From Flavobacteriaceae bacterium (GTDB taxonomy: Bacteria; Bacteroidota; Bacteroidia; Flavobacteriales; Flavobacteriaceae), in NCBI GenBank assembly GCA_002698745.1, contig PAAD01000041.1:1-41153 (forward strand): 41,153 bases of DNA. The letters are read 5' to 3'. The notes beneath the pieces are model-generated. The model ran no database searches. It was not told the origin of the DNA and saw only the letters and a program-made list of their open reading frames with translations. Each line of letters begins with the position of its first letter. The first letter of the stretch is position 1. Below are positions 27,152-35,160 of the stretch, in pieces. A program made the translations under genes and the position numbers.

Positions 27152-28699
27152 TTAATTAGGGTACTCAAAAGCACCTATATCAGGATTGTCATTATAAAGA
27201 GGATTACCCCAAAAGTCTTTACCTCCATTATTGTCAATTATTTTGCCTATTCCTATTAGAGGAGAATTTTGTTTTAATTGGTATCCTGTTAAAATATTGG
27301 GGTACTGACTCCACTCAATGTCGCTAATTCCTTCATTTGGATTTACAAAAAGAGGATTTGAAGTTGTGTAATTTTCACCTTTTGGACTAATATTATAAAA
27401 ACAATTATTACTAAAATTAACCATACTTCCGATCTGACCCCAATTTGATCCAGGCTCTTCAAAGTAAAATATATTATTATAAAAATCAGTATTAAATGCA
27501 GTTCTTGCAGCTCCTCCTGAACCAAACACACTCAGTTTTATTCCTGCTTTAATAAAGTGAGTATTATTATAAATTAATGCTTTTGTCATTCCTGTTCTAT
27601 TATTAAATCCAAAAAAATAAATTGCAGTGTCATCATTCTCAGATATATTATATCTAATTACAACATTTTCATTTACAGCTCTTTTCATAATTCCAAAACC
27701 CCATTGATTATCATGGCTGTAATTATATTGTATTAAAGTGTTTTTAGAGTTATAATCTGCATCAAATCCACCCCTGTCCATATCACCAGGGCCTTTATTT
27801 CCATAAGCTTCATTAAACTGTATTTTAACACCAATAGTATTAAAACAAAACACACTGTGACCAGTATCATACCTACTTGAGTTAATTAGTGTATTATGTT
27901 CAACAATTGCTCCATCACTTGCCCTTATAATCATATTATTTCGTCCAGTATTACTTATAATATTTCCTCTTATAATAATATTTAGTGATGGATACCTTGA
28001 ATTTGAAGTGATTGAGGCATAAGATGATTGATTAGCAATTCCTAAACCACCAACATTATCAATAATATTATTTTCAATTCTTAAATCATTGTATCTAGAG
28101 GGATCATTTCCAAAAGCTGTCATATAAATCCCACCTGTAGTTTTGGTGGCCACCTTTCCATTAACATCATGTATATAGCAGTCTCTTATGTAAATGTGTT
28201 TAGCTTCAATTCCACCAGCTTCATCCAACTGTCCTAAAATGGCCCAAAGGTCCCCTTGATAGTTAGAATTCCCGTTTGTATTTGTTAACTCAAGATTATT
28301 TATTTCCCAAAATTGAATATTTTTAAGCAAAAGTGTAGCACCACTATTAGTTGTAGCACCACCACCATTAATTATTGGCTTACCACCCTCTCCATATTGA
28401 TCCAATATAATAGGGCTACCGTCATTTCCGGAACCTTTTAATTTCAATTGGCCATTCCACACCTCACCTGATTTAAAGAATAATTTATCACCAGGCGAAA
28501 ATGTAAAGGATGAAACTTTATACAAAGTTTTCCATGCAGATTCTGGGCTATTTCCTGAATTTGAGTCACTTCCACCAGAGGCATCAACATAATATTGGTT
28601 TTTAATTTCAATATTTGTATCTATAAAGTCACTAGATGATTCAGTACCACAAGCAAATAACATCAGAAGGAAAAAATTCATTAGAATAATGTTTTTCAT
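27152..28699 (-). CDS. Right-handed parallel beta-helix lipoprotein, candidate polysaccharide-degrading enzyme
   Basis: The 515-residue lipoprotein (Cys17 in LFACG) starts with YYVDASGGSDSNSGNSPESAW, a common opening of secreted beta-helix carbohydrate-active proteins. It continues as repeated short strands rich in N-x-I/V and NN turns (about 120-430), including DRGGFDADYNSKNTLIQYNYSHDN. The end GNPLYNDNPDIGAFEY is also typical. The fold is shared by several polysaccharide lyase families, GH28-like hydrolases and C5-epimerases. I cannot assign a family or catalytic residues. It is the only candidate endo-acting enzyme in the operon. It follows a 98-base gap after the binding lipoprotein gene. 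Confidence 0.75.
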   Translation of the reverse strand: MKNIILMNFFLLMLFACGTESSSDFIDTNIEIKNQYYVDASGGSDSNSGNSPESAWKTLYKVSSFTFSPGDKLFFKSGEVWNGQLKLKGSGNDGSPIILDQYGEGGKPIINGGGATTNSGATLLLKNIQFWEINNLELTNTNGNSNYQGDLWAILGQLDEAGGIEAKHIYIRDCYIHDVNGKVATKTTGGIYMTAFGNDPSRYNDLRIENNIIDNVGGLGIANQSSYASITSNSRYPSLNIIIRGNIISNTGRNNMIIRASDGAIVEHNTLINSSRYDTGHSVFCFNTIGVKIQFNEAYGNKGPGDMDRGGFDADYNSKNTLIQYNYSHDNQWGFGIMKRAVNENVVIRYNISENDDTAIYFFGFNNRTGMTKALIYNNTHFIKAGIKLSVFGSGGAARTAFNTDFYNNIFYFEEPGSNWGQIGSMVNFSNNCFYNISPKGENYTTSNPLFVNPNEGISDIEWSQYPNILTGYQLKQNSPLIGIGKIIDNNGGKDFWGNPLYNDNPDIGAFEYPN

Positions 28700-28753
28700 A
28701 TTTATTTTTATGGGTGTTATTAAATTTTAAAAAATAAAACTTCAACTACAATT

Positions 28754-28776
28754 TAAATAAACGTAGTAAATAAACG
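28754..28776. repeat. Tandem 10-base direct repeat in the gap before the beta-helix gene
   Basis: TAAATAAACG occurs at 28754-28763 and again at 28767-28776, separated by TAG. It lies in the only sizeable gap (98 bases) inside the susC operon. It might be a binding site or mark an internal promoter or processing site. In AT-rich DNA chance cannot be excluded. Confidence 0.35.
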
Positions 28777-28797
28777 CTTCTAAAAATTAATAAACAA

Positions 28798-29748
28798 TTA
28801 TTTAGCTATAACTGAAAGATCTTCGAGCGAAATAGTTCTACCTGTACTATTGTAAGAATATTGAAAAGTCATCTGAAAATTACCATCAGTATCTGCTATA
28901 CCAGTTCTTATTTTATTATGATATTTGGTTTTATCATTATTACCCCAATTCTCATAAGCATCTTCAGTGTCGCCTGTTATAGTAACATCTAGTGATCTCT
29001 CCGAGGTACCTCCTGGACGGATCCAATATGAAACCTCATAATTTCTATCTGCTTCAAGACCAATTAAATTTACAGTTACACTTGATGTCTCTCCAACTAT
29101 CCGGAGTGCATTACCACAACCTGAATACTGTAAGGCTGAACCATCGGCACATTTTGGAAATTGCGCATTTACCCGAATCCTACTTTCGTTATTACCAGCC
29201 TTGTTTAAAACATAAGTTGCCATAACTGATGAGTGTAATTCATGGGAACCCTCCAAAATAGCGGTTGTAGCTGGTGTGTTATGATCTAAACCAAATTCCA
29301 TATCATTAAAGTAAATTTGAGTTTCAACAGGCAATGGCTCAGGTTCAACCACATTAGCAATAACATTAATTGTTTTTGAAATATCTCCGGAACTTAATTC
29401 AATAGTTCCATTAACTCCGACTTGAGCCTGATCTCTGCTAGGAGAAAAAATTATTTCAGCAGAGTTATTAATATTAGCTGCTGGGAAAAGAGTTTTGGTT
29501 ATAGACATTCTGTCGCCAGATACATTTAATGTTATTGGTAGATTTAGGCCTGAACCTTTAACATTAAAAGATTTGGTTCCAGCTGAACCGGCCGGTACGT
29601 CTCCAAAGTCTATGGTTTCCCCAGAAACTATACTAATTTCAGGTGTTATTATATTATCATTATCATCACAAGAAAAAGTCATTAAAATGAATGGTAACAT
29701 CATGAATGCTTTTGCGTAATTACTTTTTTTAATTATTAACATTTTCAT
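28798..29748 (-). CDS. Putative surface glycan-binding lipoprotein with Ig-like N-terminal domain
   Basis: The 316-residue lipoprotein has Cys27 (TFSC) followed by the acidic stretch DDND, like Bacteroidota surface-export signals. The first half (about 40-130) reads like an ASPM-SPD-2-Hydin Ig-like domain (DFGDVPAGSAGTKSFNVKG). The second half (about 140-316) is beta-rich with YEVSYWIRPGG and resembles carbohydrate-binding modules. No catalytic motif is seen. It comes five bases after susD, where SusE-like surface glycan-binding proteins are usually encoded. The start may be ATG 29748 or ATG 29742. Confidence 0.75.
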   Translation of the reverse strand: MKMLIIKKSNYAKAFMMLPFILMTFSCDDNDNIITPEISIVSGETIDFGDVPAGSAGTKSFNVKGSGLNLPITLNVSGDRMSITKTLFPAANINNSAEIIFSPSRDQAQVGVNGTIELSSGDISKTINVIANVVEPEPLPVETQIYFNDMEFGLDHNTPATTAILEGSHELHSSVMATYVLNKAGNNESRIRVNAQFPKCADGSALQYSGCGNALRIVGETSSVTVNLIGLEADRNYEVSYWIRPGGTSERSLDVTITGDTEDAYENWGNNDKTKYHNKIRTGIADTDGNFQMTFQYSYNSTGRTISLEDLSVIAK

Positions 29749-29753
29749 AAATT

Positions 29754-31457
29754 TTAATATCCAGGGTTATTTTGTATTGGGTTATCCAAATTGGAATCAA
29801 TAAATTCTTGTGGTATGGGATAAAGCTTATCTCTTTCAATAATTTTACCAGAAGCATTTATGTTGTATAAATTTGTTCTTTCTATCCATTTATTAGTTCT
29901 TAAAAGAGTATAACGTCTCTGTTCCTCAGAAAATAATTCACGAGCGCGTTCATCTAAAATAAAATCAATTGATATATCGCTGGCACTAATTAAAGGTGCA
30001 TTTGCTCTGGAGCGCAAATCATTGATGTATTGAGCAGCACTCTGATCATCACCACTCAAATGATATGCTTCAGACAATAATAAATATGTGTCTGCAAGTC
30101 TTAAATAAACCTGATCGTTATATGATCTTGAAAGTCTATCTGAAGCAGGCTCATTGCTGTCAATTACATTATTTGTATCAAAAGCCCACTTCATAGTAAA
30201 AGGTCTAAAACGATCCCCAAGAGGGTCAATAGGGCTAAAATCCAGTGTGATTACGTCTCCAATATTTCCAGCACTCGATGGGTCATTTGCAATAACAGTG
30301 AAAAAAGTTCGCCATGAATATATTCCACCTCTGTCATCATTTGTCTTTAAAAGTCCATAAGCATCTCTTTCTCCATACAAATCAAGCATAAATTTAGTGG
30401 CTGATAAACGAGTATTCCCTCTACCACCACGGGCAACAGTTACCTCTAAACCTTTGGCGCCACCACTCGAACTACTGTATTCACTGGTTAACCAGCGTCT
30501 CATAATATTGTGTCCCTCACCACCTTCAACCTCAAATGCATGCTGGAATACCCATAAAGCTTCATTGTTACCTTCACTAGGATTCGAATTTCCATCTAAA
30601 AACATATCGGTGTAGGGAGTACCATTATTGGAGGCGTTAACTCCGTACCTAAAATTAATTAATGATTTAGGCCCATTAATAGCAGCTAGCGCAGTTGTAA
30701 TGGCTCTGTCGTAATCCTGCTCAATAATTAAAAGTTCAGTTAAGTAATGTTGGGCAACTGCCCTTACAATTTTACCATTAGAAGTGTGATTTTCAGGCAA
30801 ATACTGTGCAGCATATTCTAAATCCTCTTTCATCTTTTCTCTAATTTGATCAACAGGTGTACGATCCCAATCTAATCGAACATTTTCACCTAGTGACTCT
30901 TCCACATTTAATGGAACATCACCAAATAAAAAAGTTAAATGTCTGTAACACCAGGCTCTTAAGGTTCGAGCCTCACCAATGATCCTTCTCAAAGAGTCTT
31001 CGTCAATACCCAGATCAGTACCTTGACTTTCAGCTCTATTGATTATTGTATTAGCACCATTAATCATTCTATACAACCAATTCCAAGTCCTAGTAAAATA
31101 TGTTTGTGAACTAGACCCAATAACATCATCACCCCAGTCATTTAAAAATCTCTCGGATCCCCATGGTCTATTTCCATATGCAATGTCTGTGCCTCCAAAC
31201 ATCATTGATGCAGTCAAATTATTTGAAGTACCTATTGATGTACTACTAGTTGGAACACCTGCTCGTTCAGCTCTTGCTAAGGCATACAGAGAATTTAATC
31301 CAGCATCAAATCCTTGTTCGTCTACATATAAATTGTCAGGTGCTATAAAATCACGTGTTTCTTGATCCAAAAAATCATCGTTGCAAGAAAAGAATGTAAA
31401 TAACATCAGCAACAAGATTATATTTCCCTTTTTACTAAAATTTAAGTAGTTTTCCAT
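29754..31457 (-). CDS. RagB/SusD-family outer-membrane glycan-binding lipoprotein
   Basis: SusD proteins bind glycan at the cell surface and form the lid of the SusC channel. The 567-residue protein has Cys25 (TFFSC) followed by NDDFLDQE, a typical SusD start and surface-export signal. It has TPR-like helices and the family ending PIPQEFIDSNLDNPIQNNPGY. The open frame extends six codons upstream to a GTG at 31475, but the ATG at 31457 gives the better signal peptide. It follows susC by 26 bases. The ligand cannot be read directly; the neighbouring genes suggest a glucuronate-containing glycan. Confidence 0.95.
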   Translation of the reverse strand: MENYLNFSKKGNIILLLMLFTFFSCNDDFLDQETRDFIAPDNLYVDEQGFDAGLNSLYALARAERAGVPTSSTSIGTSNNLTASMMFGGTDIAYGNRPWGSERFLNDWGDDVIGSSSQTYFTRTWNWLYRMINGANTIINRAESQGTDLGIDEDSLRRIIGEARTLRAWCYRHLTFLFGDVPLNVEESLGENVRLDWDRTPVDQIREKMKEDLEYAAQYLPENHTSNGKIVRAVAQHYLTELLIIEQDYDRAITTALAAINGPKSLINFRYGVNASNNGTPYTDMFLDGNSNPSEGNNEALWVFQHAFEVEGGEGHNIMRRWLTSEYSSSSGGAKGLEVTVARGGRGNTRLSATKFMLDLYGERDAYGLLKTNDDRGGIYSWRTFFTVIANDPSSAGNIGDVITLDFSPIDPLGDRFRPFTMKWAFDTNNVIDSNEPASDRLSRSYNDQVYLRLADTYLLLSEAYHLSGDDQSAAQYINDLRSRANAPLISASDISIDFILDERARELFSEEQRRYTLLRTNKWIERTNLYNINASGKIIERDKLYPIPQEFIDSNLDNPIQNNPGY

Positions 31458-31483
31458 TTTTAAAAATTTAATCACTTTTTATA

Positions 31484-34414
31484 TTATAATTTAATATTCA
31501 TTCCAAAAACAAATTCTTTTTGAAGTGGTGCCCCGAACTGACTATCTAACTCAGGATCAAGTCCACTCCAATTTGTAATTGTAAATAAATTCCGAGCGGT
31601 TAAATACACTTTTAAGTCAATATTATTTAGTTTGAATAAACTGTCATCTAACTTATATGACAATGTAATATCTTTAATTCTTACAAAATCTGCACTTTCA
31701 TAAAATTGTACACCATGAACGTTTGCTCGCACAATACCATCATTTCTATAAAAGGTATTAATGGGATTTTCAACACTCCAAAATTCTTGTACAAACGTAT
31801 TCCTTTGTACTCCGCCGAAAACATTAGTGCTTCTAGTTGTATTTCGTTTTGTAACCCCTTCTACACCATGGATAAATACATCCAATGAAAAGTTTTTGTA
31901 CTTAAAGGTATTTGTTAAACCCCACGTAAATTTTGGATCCCTTTGACCCAGAAAAACTCTATCATCACTTGATATTGTTAAATCACCATTTGCATCCAGA
32001 ACTTTAACATCCCCTGGAATTGCGTCTGGTTGGGCTGAACCAGAAGTATCTTGTCCAGTTTGCCAAATGCCATCAAACTTTAAACCATAATTAATCCTAA
32101 TTGGTTGGCCAATAAACAAACTATTTGCTACATCATCTTCATCTCCGCCTTGAAGAGAAACAATTTCATTTTTGTTATATGAAAAGTTACTGTTAGCAGA
32201 CCATTTAAAATCTTTAGTATCCATAATAAATCCACTAATTGCAGCCTCTACTCCAAAGTTTTTTGTGTTAGCAACATTATCAATAATTCTTCTTATTCCC
32301 TGTACTGATGGAATAAGTTTGTTTAGTAAAAGGTCTGAGCTTTCAGACTGATAAGCATCTAATGATATTTGAAATCTATTATTCAACAATCCCATGTCTA
32401 TTCCTATGTTATAGGTAGCTGTAGTTTCCCATGTTAAATTGTTGTTTCCTAAAACTAGTGGAATATAACCTGGGGCTGTTACGTCACCATCTAAATATGA
32501 AAGGTCATCTAACCTTGCTAAATTAGCAACAGAGCTAATATCTTGATTTCCACTTTCACCATAGGTGAGCCGAAATCTTAAGTTATTTACAACATTATTT
32601 TCAGGAAAAAAAGATTCGTTACTGACATTCCAACTAAAACCAGCAGAAGGGAAAACTCCATATTTGTTATTATCACCAAAACCAGTGTATCCATCTCGCC
32701 TCAGAGTAAAGGTAGCTAAATATTTGTCATCAAAGTTATAATTTAATCTACCCATTTGTGAAATAAGGGTTTCTTGATCAAAAGATTGGCTAACCTCTTT
32801 GGGAAGTGTAGCAAGATTCATTTGAAAGTATGTTAAAACATCACTAGAAAAGCCTTTCCCAACAGTTTCATGTTTTTCGTAAGTTATTTTTTGTGCACTG
32901 TATAAACCAGTGAAATTTATATTGTGCTTCCCAAAAGTTTTTTTATAATTTAGTATATGTTCAATTAAGAAATTTTCATTTACTATATTTTCTACAATCG
33001 CTTCACCATTTACAAGATTTCCCCTTGCTGTATCTCTACCCCAGTAGGTCCTTTCATTTCTGTTTGAATATTCCACTCCAGTGTTTAACTTATATGATAA
33101 TCCTGGAATAAATGGAGTTTTAATCTCAATATAATTAGCCGTAAATATCTTATTATTTATATTACTATTGTCTGCCAAAGTAGGTGCAAGCGGATTAGTA
33201 AAATATTGTTCTTCAGGCCAAGGGTAAAGGGTCAAACTACCATCAGGATTATAAGCATTCGTTAAAGGGTTAGTAAAATATGCACCAGCAGCATTTGAAC
33301 TAAAAGATGGAGATAATCCTGACCTGTCTATATAAGATAATTGAGTATTTGTTCCAAATTTAATATTCTCATTAATGTTAAAAGAAACATTTGTTCTCAA
33401 AGTTGCTCTTTGAAATTTATCATTTATAGCAATTCCTTGAACATCTTGATATCCTAATGAAATATAATAATTTGCATTTTTACTTGCCCCTGAAACAGAA
33501 ATATTGTGCTCTTGCTTCTGTGCTGATCTTGTCGCAAGATCAAGCCAATTTGTTGTTTTACCTGCCATCAAGTTATCTATCTCAGTCTGTGTTAGCTCCC
33601 CAGGTTCCCTAACCTCTTTGAATCCAGCAAATCCTTGTCCCTGATAAACCTCTGGAATATGTGCAATTTCATTGACCCCACTGTATCCTGAATAAGAAAT
33701 TATTGGTTTTGAACTAACTCCTTTTTTGGTTTCAATAAGAATTACGCCGTTCGAACCACGAGAACCATAAATTGCCGTAGAAGATGCATCCTTAAGAATA
33801 GTAATTGACTTTATATCTGAAGGATTAATATCAGAAATACTTCCCGAATAGGGAATTCCGTCATAAACAACCAATGGAGAGTTTGAAGCACTAATAGAGT
33901 TTCTACCTCTAATAAGTATACCAACATTATTTCCTTCAGCATTAGCAGTATTTGTATTTATTGTAATTCCTGGTAACGAACCTTGAAGTGCTTGACGAAA
34001 GTTAGTGTTTGTTTTTTCTTCTAATCTTTCAGGTGAAATCACAGAAACTGAACCAGTCAAATCATTTTTACGTTGGGTTCCATAACCAACTAAAACTACC
34101 TCATCTAGCTCAGAAACATCAGGCACCAGAGCAACATTAATTGATAAATTAGAACCTATTAAAATTTCTTGACTTGTAAAACCAATATAGCTAAACACCA
34201 AAATATCACTAGTCTTAGCAGAGATACTGAAATTTCCATCAAAGTCTGATGTTACACCTCTTGAAGCTCCTTTGACAATTATATTGGCACCAACTATAAA
34301 TTCGCCAGTTTCAGAATCAGTTATTTTACCACTAATTGTTGTTTGTTGAGCAATTAAAACTTGTAAACCAAGTATAATTAATGATGAAATTAATAAACAA
34401 AATTTAGTCTTCAT
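31484..34414 (-). CDS. SusC/RagA-family TonB-dependent outer-membrane transporter
   Basis: This is the outer-membrane channel that imports oligosaccharides, powered by TonB. The protein is about 976 residues. It has a signal peptide (cleavage near LIAQQ), a carboxypeptidase-like regulatory domain (about 25-110), then the SusC plug with VVLVGYGTQRKNDLTGSVS and TILKDASSTAIYGSRGSNGV. A large beta-barrel ends in FVFGMNIKL with the expected aromatic-rich tail. An ATG two codons upstream (34420) is less likely than that at 34414. It heads a seven-gene operon. The leader contains the operator at 34442-34455. Confidence 0.96.
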   Translation of the reverse strand: MKTKFCLLISSLIILGLQVLIAQQTTISGKITDSETGEFIVGANIIVKGASRGVTSDFDGNFSISAKTSDILVFSYIGFTSQEILIGSNLSINVALVPDVSELDEVVLVGYGTQRKNDLTGSVSVISPERLEEKTNTNFRQALQGSLPGITINTNTANAEGNNVGILIRGRNSISASNSPLVVYDGIPYSGSISDINPSDIKSITILKDASSTAIYGSRGSNGVILIETKKGVSSKPIISYSGYSGVNEIAHIPEVYQGQGFAGFKEVREPGELTQTEIDNLMAGKTTNWLDLATRSAQKQEHNISVSGASKNANYYISLGYQDVQGIAINDKFQRATLRTNVSFNINENIKFGTNTQLSYIDRSGLSPSFSSNAAGAYFTNPLTNAYNPDGSLTLYPWPEEQYFTNPLAPTLADNSNINNKIFTANYIEIKTPFIPGLSYKLNTGVEYSNRNERTYWGRDTARGNLVNGEAIVENIVNENFLIEHILNYKKTFGKHNINFTGLYSAQKITYEKHETVGKGFSSDVLTYFQMNLATLPKEVSQSFDQETLISQMGRLNYNFDDKYLATFTLRRDGYTGFGDNNKYGVFPSAGFSWNVSNESFFPENNVVNNLRFRLTYGESGNQDISSVANLARLDDLSYLDGDVTAPGYIPLVLGNNNLTWETTATYNIGIDMGLLNNRFQISLDAYQSESSDLLLNKLIPSVQGIRRIIDNVANTKNFGVEAAISGFIMDTKDFKWSANSNFSYNKNEIVSLQGGDEDDVANSLFIGQPIRINYGLKFDGIWQTGQDTSGSAQPDAIPGDVKVLDANGDLTISSDDRVFLGQRDPKFTWGLTNTFKYKNFSLDVFIHGVEGVTKRNTTRSTNVFGGVQRNTFVQEFWSVENPINTFYRNDGIVRANVHGVQFYESADFVRIKDITLSYKLDDSLFKLNNIDLKVYLTARNLFTITNWSGLDPELDSQFGAPLQKEFVFGMNIKL

Positions 34415-34441
34415 ATACATTATGTTAGTTTTTTTAGTAAG

Positions 34442-34455
34442 CGTGCGCGTACACG
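34442..34455 (-). promoter_or_regulatory. LacI-type operator in the susC leader
   Basis: Read on the minus strand the bases are CGTGTACGCGCACG, a near-perfect inverted repeat that matches the site at 20831-20844 in 12 of 14 positions. It lies 27 bases upstream of the preferred susC ATG and about 45 bases downstream of the -7 box, where a bound repressor would block elongation or initiation. Confidence 0.7.
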
Positions 34456-34500
34456 TTATTTAAAAATAGTTAATTAATTTTTTGTTACCATGTGCTTACC

Positions 34501-34508
34501 CAAATATA
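34501..34508 (-). promoter_or_regulatory. Candidate -7 box of the susC operon
   Basis: Read on the minus strand this is TATATTTG, an exact TAnnTTTG match. No TTTG is seen 19 bases upstream, so the promoter may need an activator or be weak. Transcription would start near 34495, giving a leader of about 80 bases that includes the operator. Confidence 0.45.
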
Positions 34509-34590
34509 GAAATCTTTTTTTAAATGACTTAAATCTTATTTTTTGTTAAATTTTAAACCTATTAATTATTAAAATAGCATGATCATCATT

Positions 34591-34621
34591 TTTGTCAAAT
34601 AAACTATAAAATGTATATTTG
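34591..34621 (+). promoter_or_regulatory. Promoter of rplS
   Basis: TTTG at 34591-34594 and TATATTTG at 34614-34621 are separated by 19 bases, a perfect Bacteroidota promoter. The leader to the ATG at 34687 is about 60 bases. It gives rplS independence from trmD. Confidence 0.7.
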
Positions 34622-34686
34622 CAACTGCTTTTAAACCACTGGCGAGGTACGTGAATGTTTCTAAGCTAAAATCAAATTATAAAAAC

Positions 34687-35040
34687 ATGGAGTCTTTACT
34701 ACAATATGTTCAAGACGAATTTGTGCCAAAAAATAAAATTCCGAGCTTTCAAGCTGGAGATACCATAACCGTTTATTATGAAATTAGAGAAGGGAACAAG
34801 GTACGTACCCAGTTTTTTAAAGGAGTGGTTATTCAAATTAAAGGAAGCGGTGCTACTAAGACCTTTACTATTCGCAAAATGTCAGGTACTGTAGGTGTAG
34901 AACGTATATTCCCAATTAACCTTCCTGGCATACAAAAAATAGAAGTGAATGCTCGTGGAAAGGTACGTCGCTCACGTATTTTCTATTTCCGTGATCTAAC
35001 TGGTAAAAAAGCACGTATTAAAGAGCGTAAAGACAAATAG
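34687..35040 (+). CDS. rplS: 50S ribosomal protein L19
   Basis: L19 lies at the interface of the ribosomal subunits. The 117-residue protein matches flavobacterial L19 throughout: MESLLQYVQDEFVPKNKIP start, AGDTITVYYEIREG, RTQFFKGVVIQIKG, GVERIFPINLPGI, and the basic end. The open frame extends 12 codons upstream to 34651, but ATG 34687 gives the exact family N-terminus. It is followed by a strong intrinsic terminator and preceded by its own promoter. The usual upstream partner trmD is 23 kb away. Confidence 0.97.
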   Translation: MESLLQYVQDEFVPKNKIPSFQAGDTITVYYEIREGNKVRTQFFKGVVIQIKGSGATKTFTIRKMSGTVGVERIFPINLPGIQKIEVNARGKVRRSRIFYFRDLTGKKARIKERKDK

Positions 35041-35081
35041 GTCTTATACTCTGTTTAAAGATTTTTTGTTACAAACTCAAC

Positions 35082-35116
35082 ACAGCAGTTCAAAATATTT
35101 TACTGCTGTTTTTTTT
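35082..35116 (+). terminator. Rho-independent terminator after rplS
   Basis: An eight-base perfect stem, ACAGCAGT (35082-35089) with ACTGCTGT (35102-35109), encloses a 12-base loop and runs into eight T residues at 35109-35116. It ends the rplS transcript 42 bases after the stop codon. Confidence 0.85.
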
Positions 35117-35132
35117 AGACCTAACCTGGGTG

Positions 35133-35140
35133 TATATTTA
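35133..35140 (+). promoter_or_regulatory. Weak -7 box of icd
   Basis: TATATTTA matches seven of eight consensus bases, 20 bases before the icd ATG. The T-tract of the terminator falls at the -33 position. The call rests mainly on the preceding terminator, which means icd needs its own promoter. Confidence 0.35.
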
Positions 35141-35160
35141 CGCCTATTAAATTAATAATC

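Noticed and set aside
27343-27531. Small hydrophobic frame inside the beta-helix gene
   Set aside because: It is a shifted frame on the same strand as a clearly real gene, with no start context or family similarity.
11374-34605. AAATAAACT at 11374-11382 and 34597-34605 as attachment-site direct repeats of the island
   Set aside because: Nine A/T-rich bases are expected by chance, there is no integrase, and the right copy lies inside the rplS promoter.
11371-34686. The island as an alginate or ulvan locus
   Set aside because: No alginate lyase (PL7, PL17), ulvan lyase, sulfatase or GH105 was recognised; only glucuronate processing is supported.
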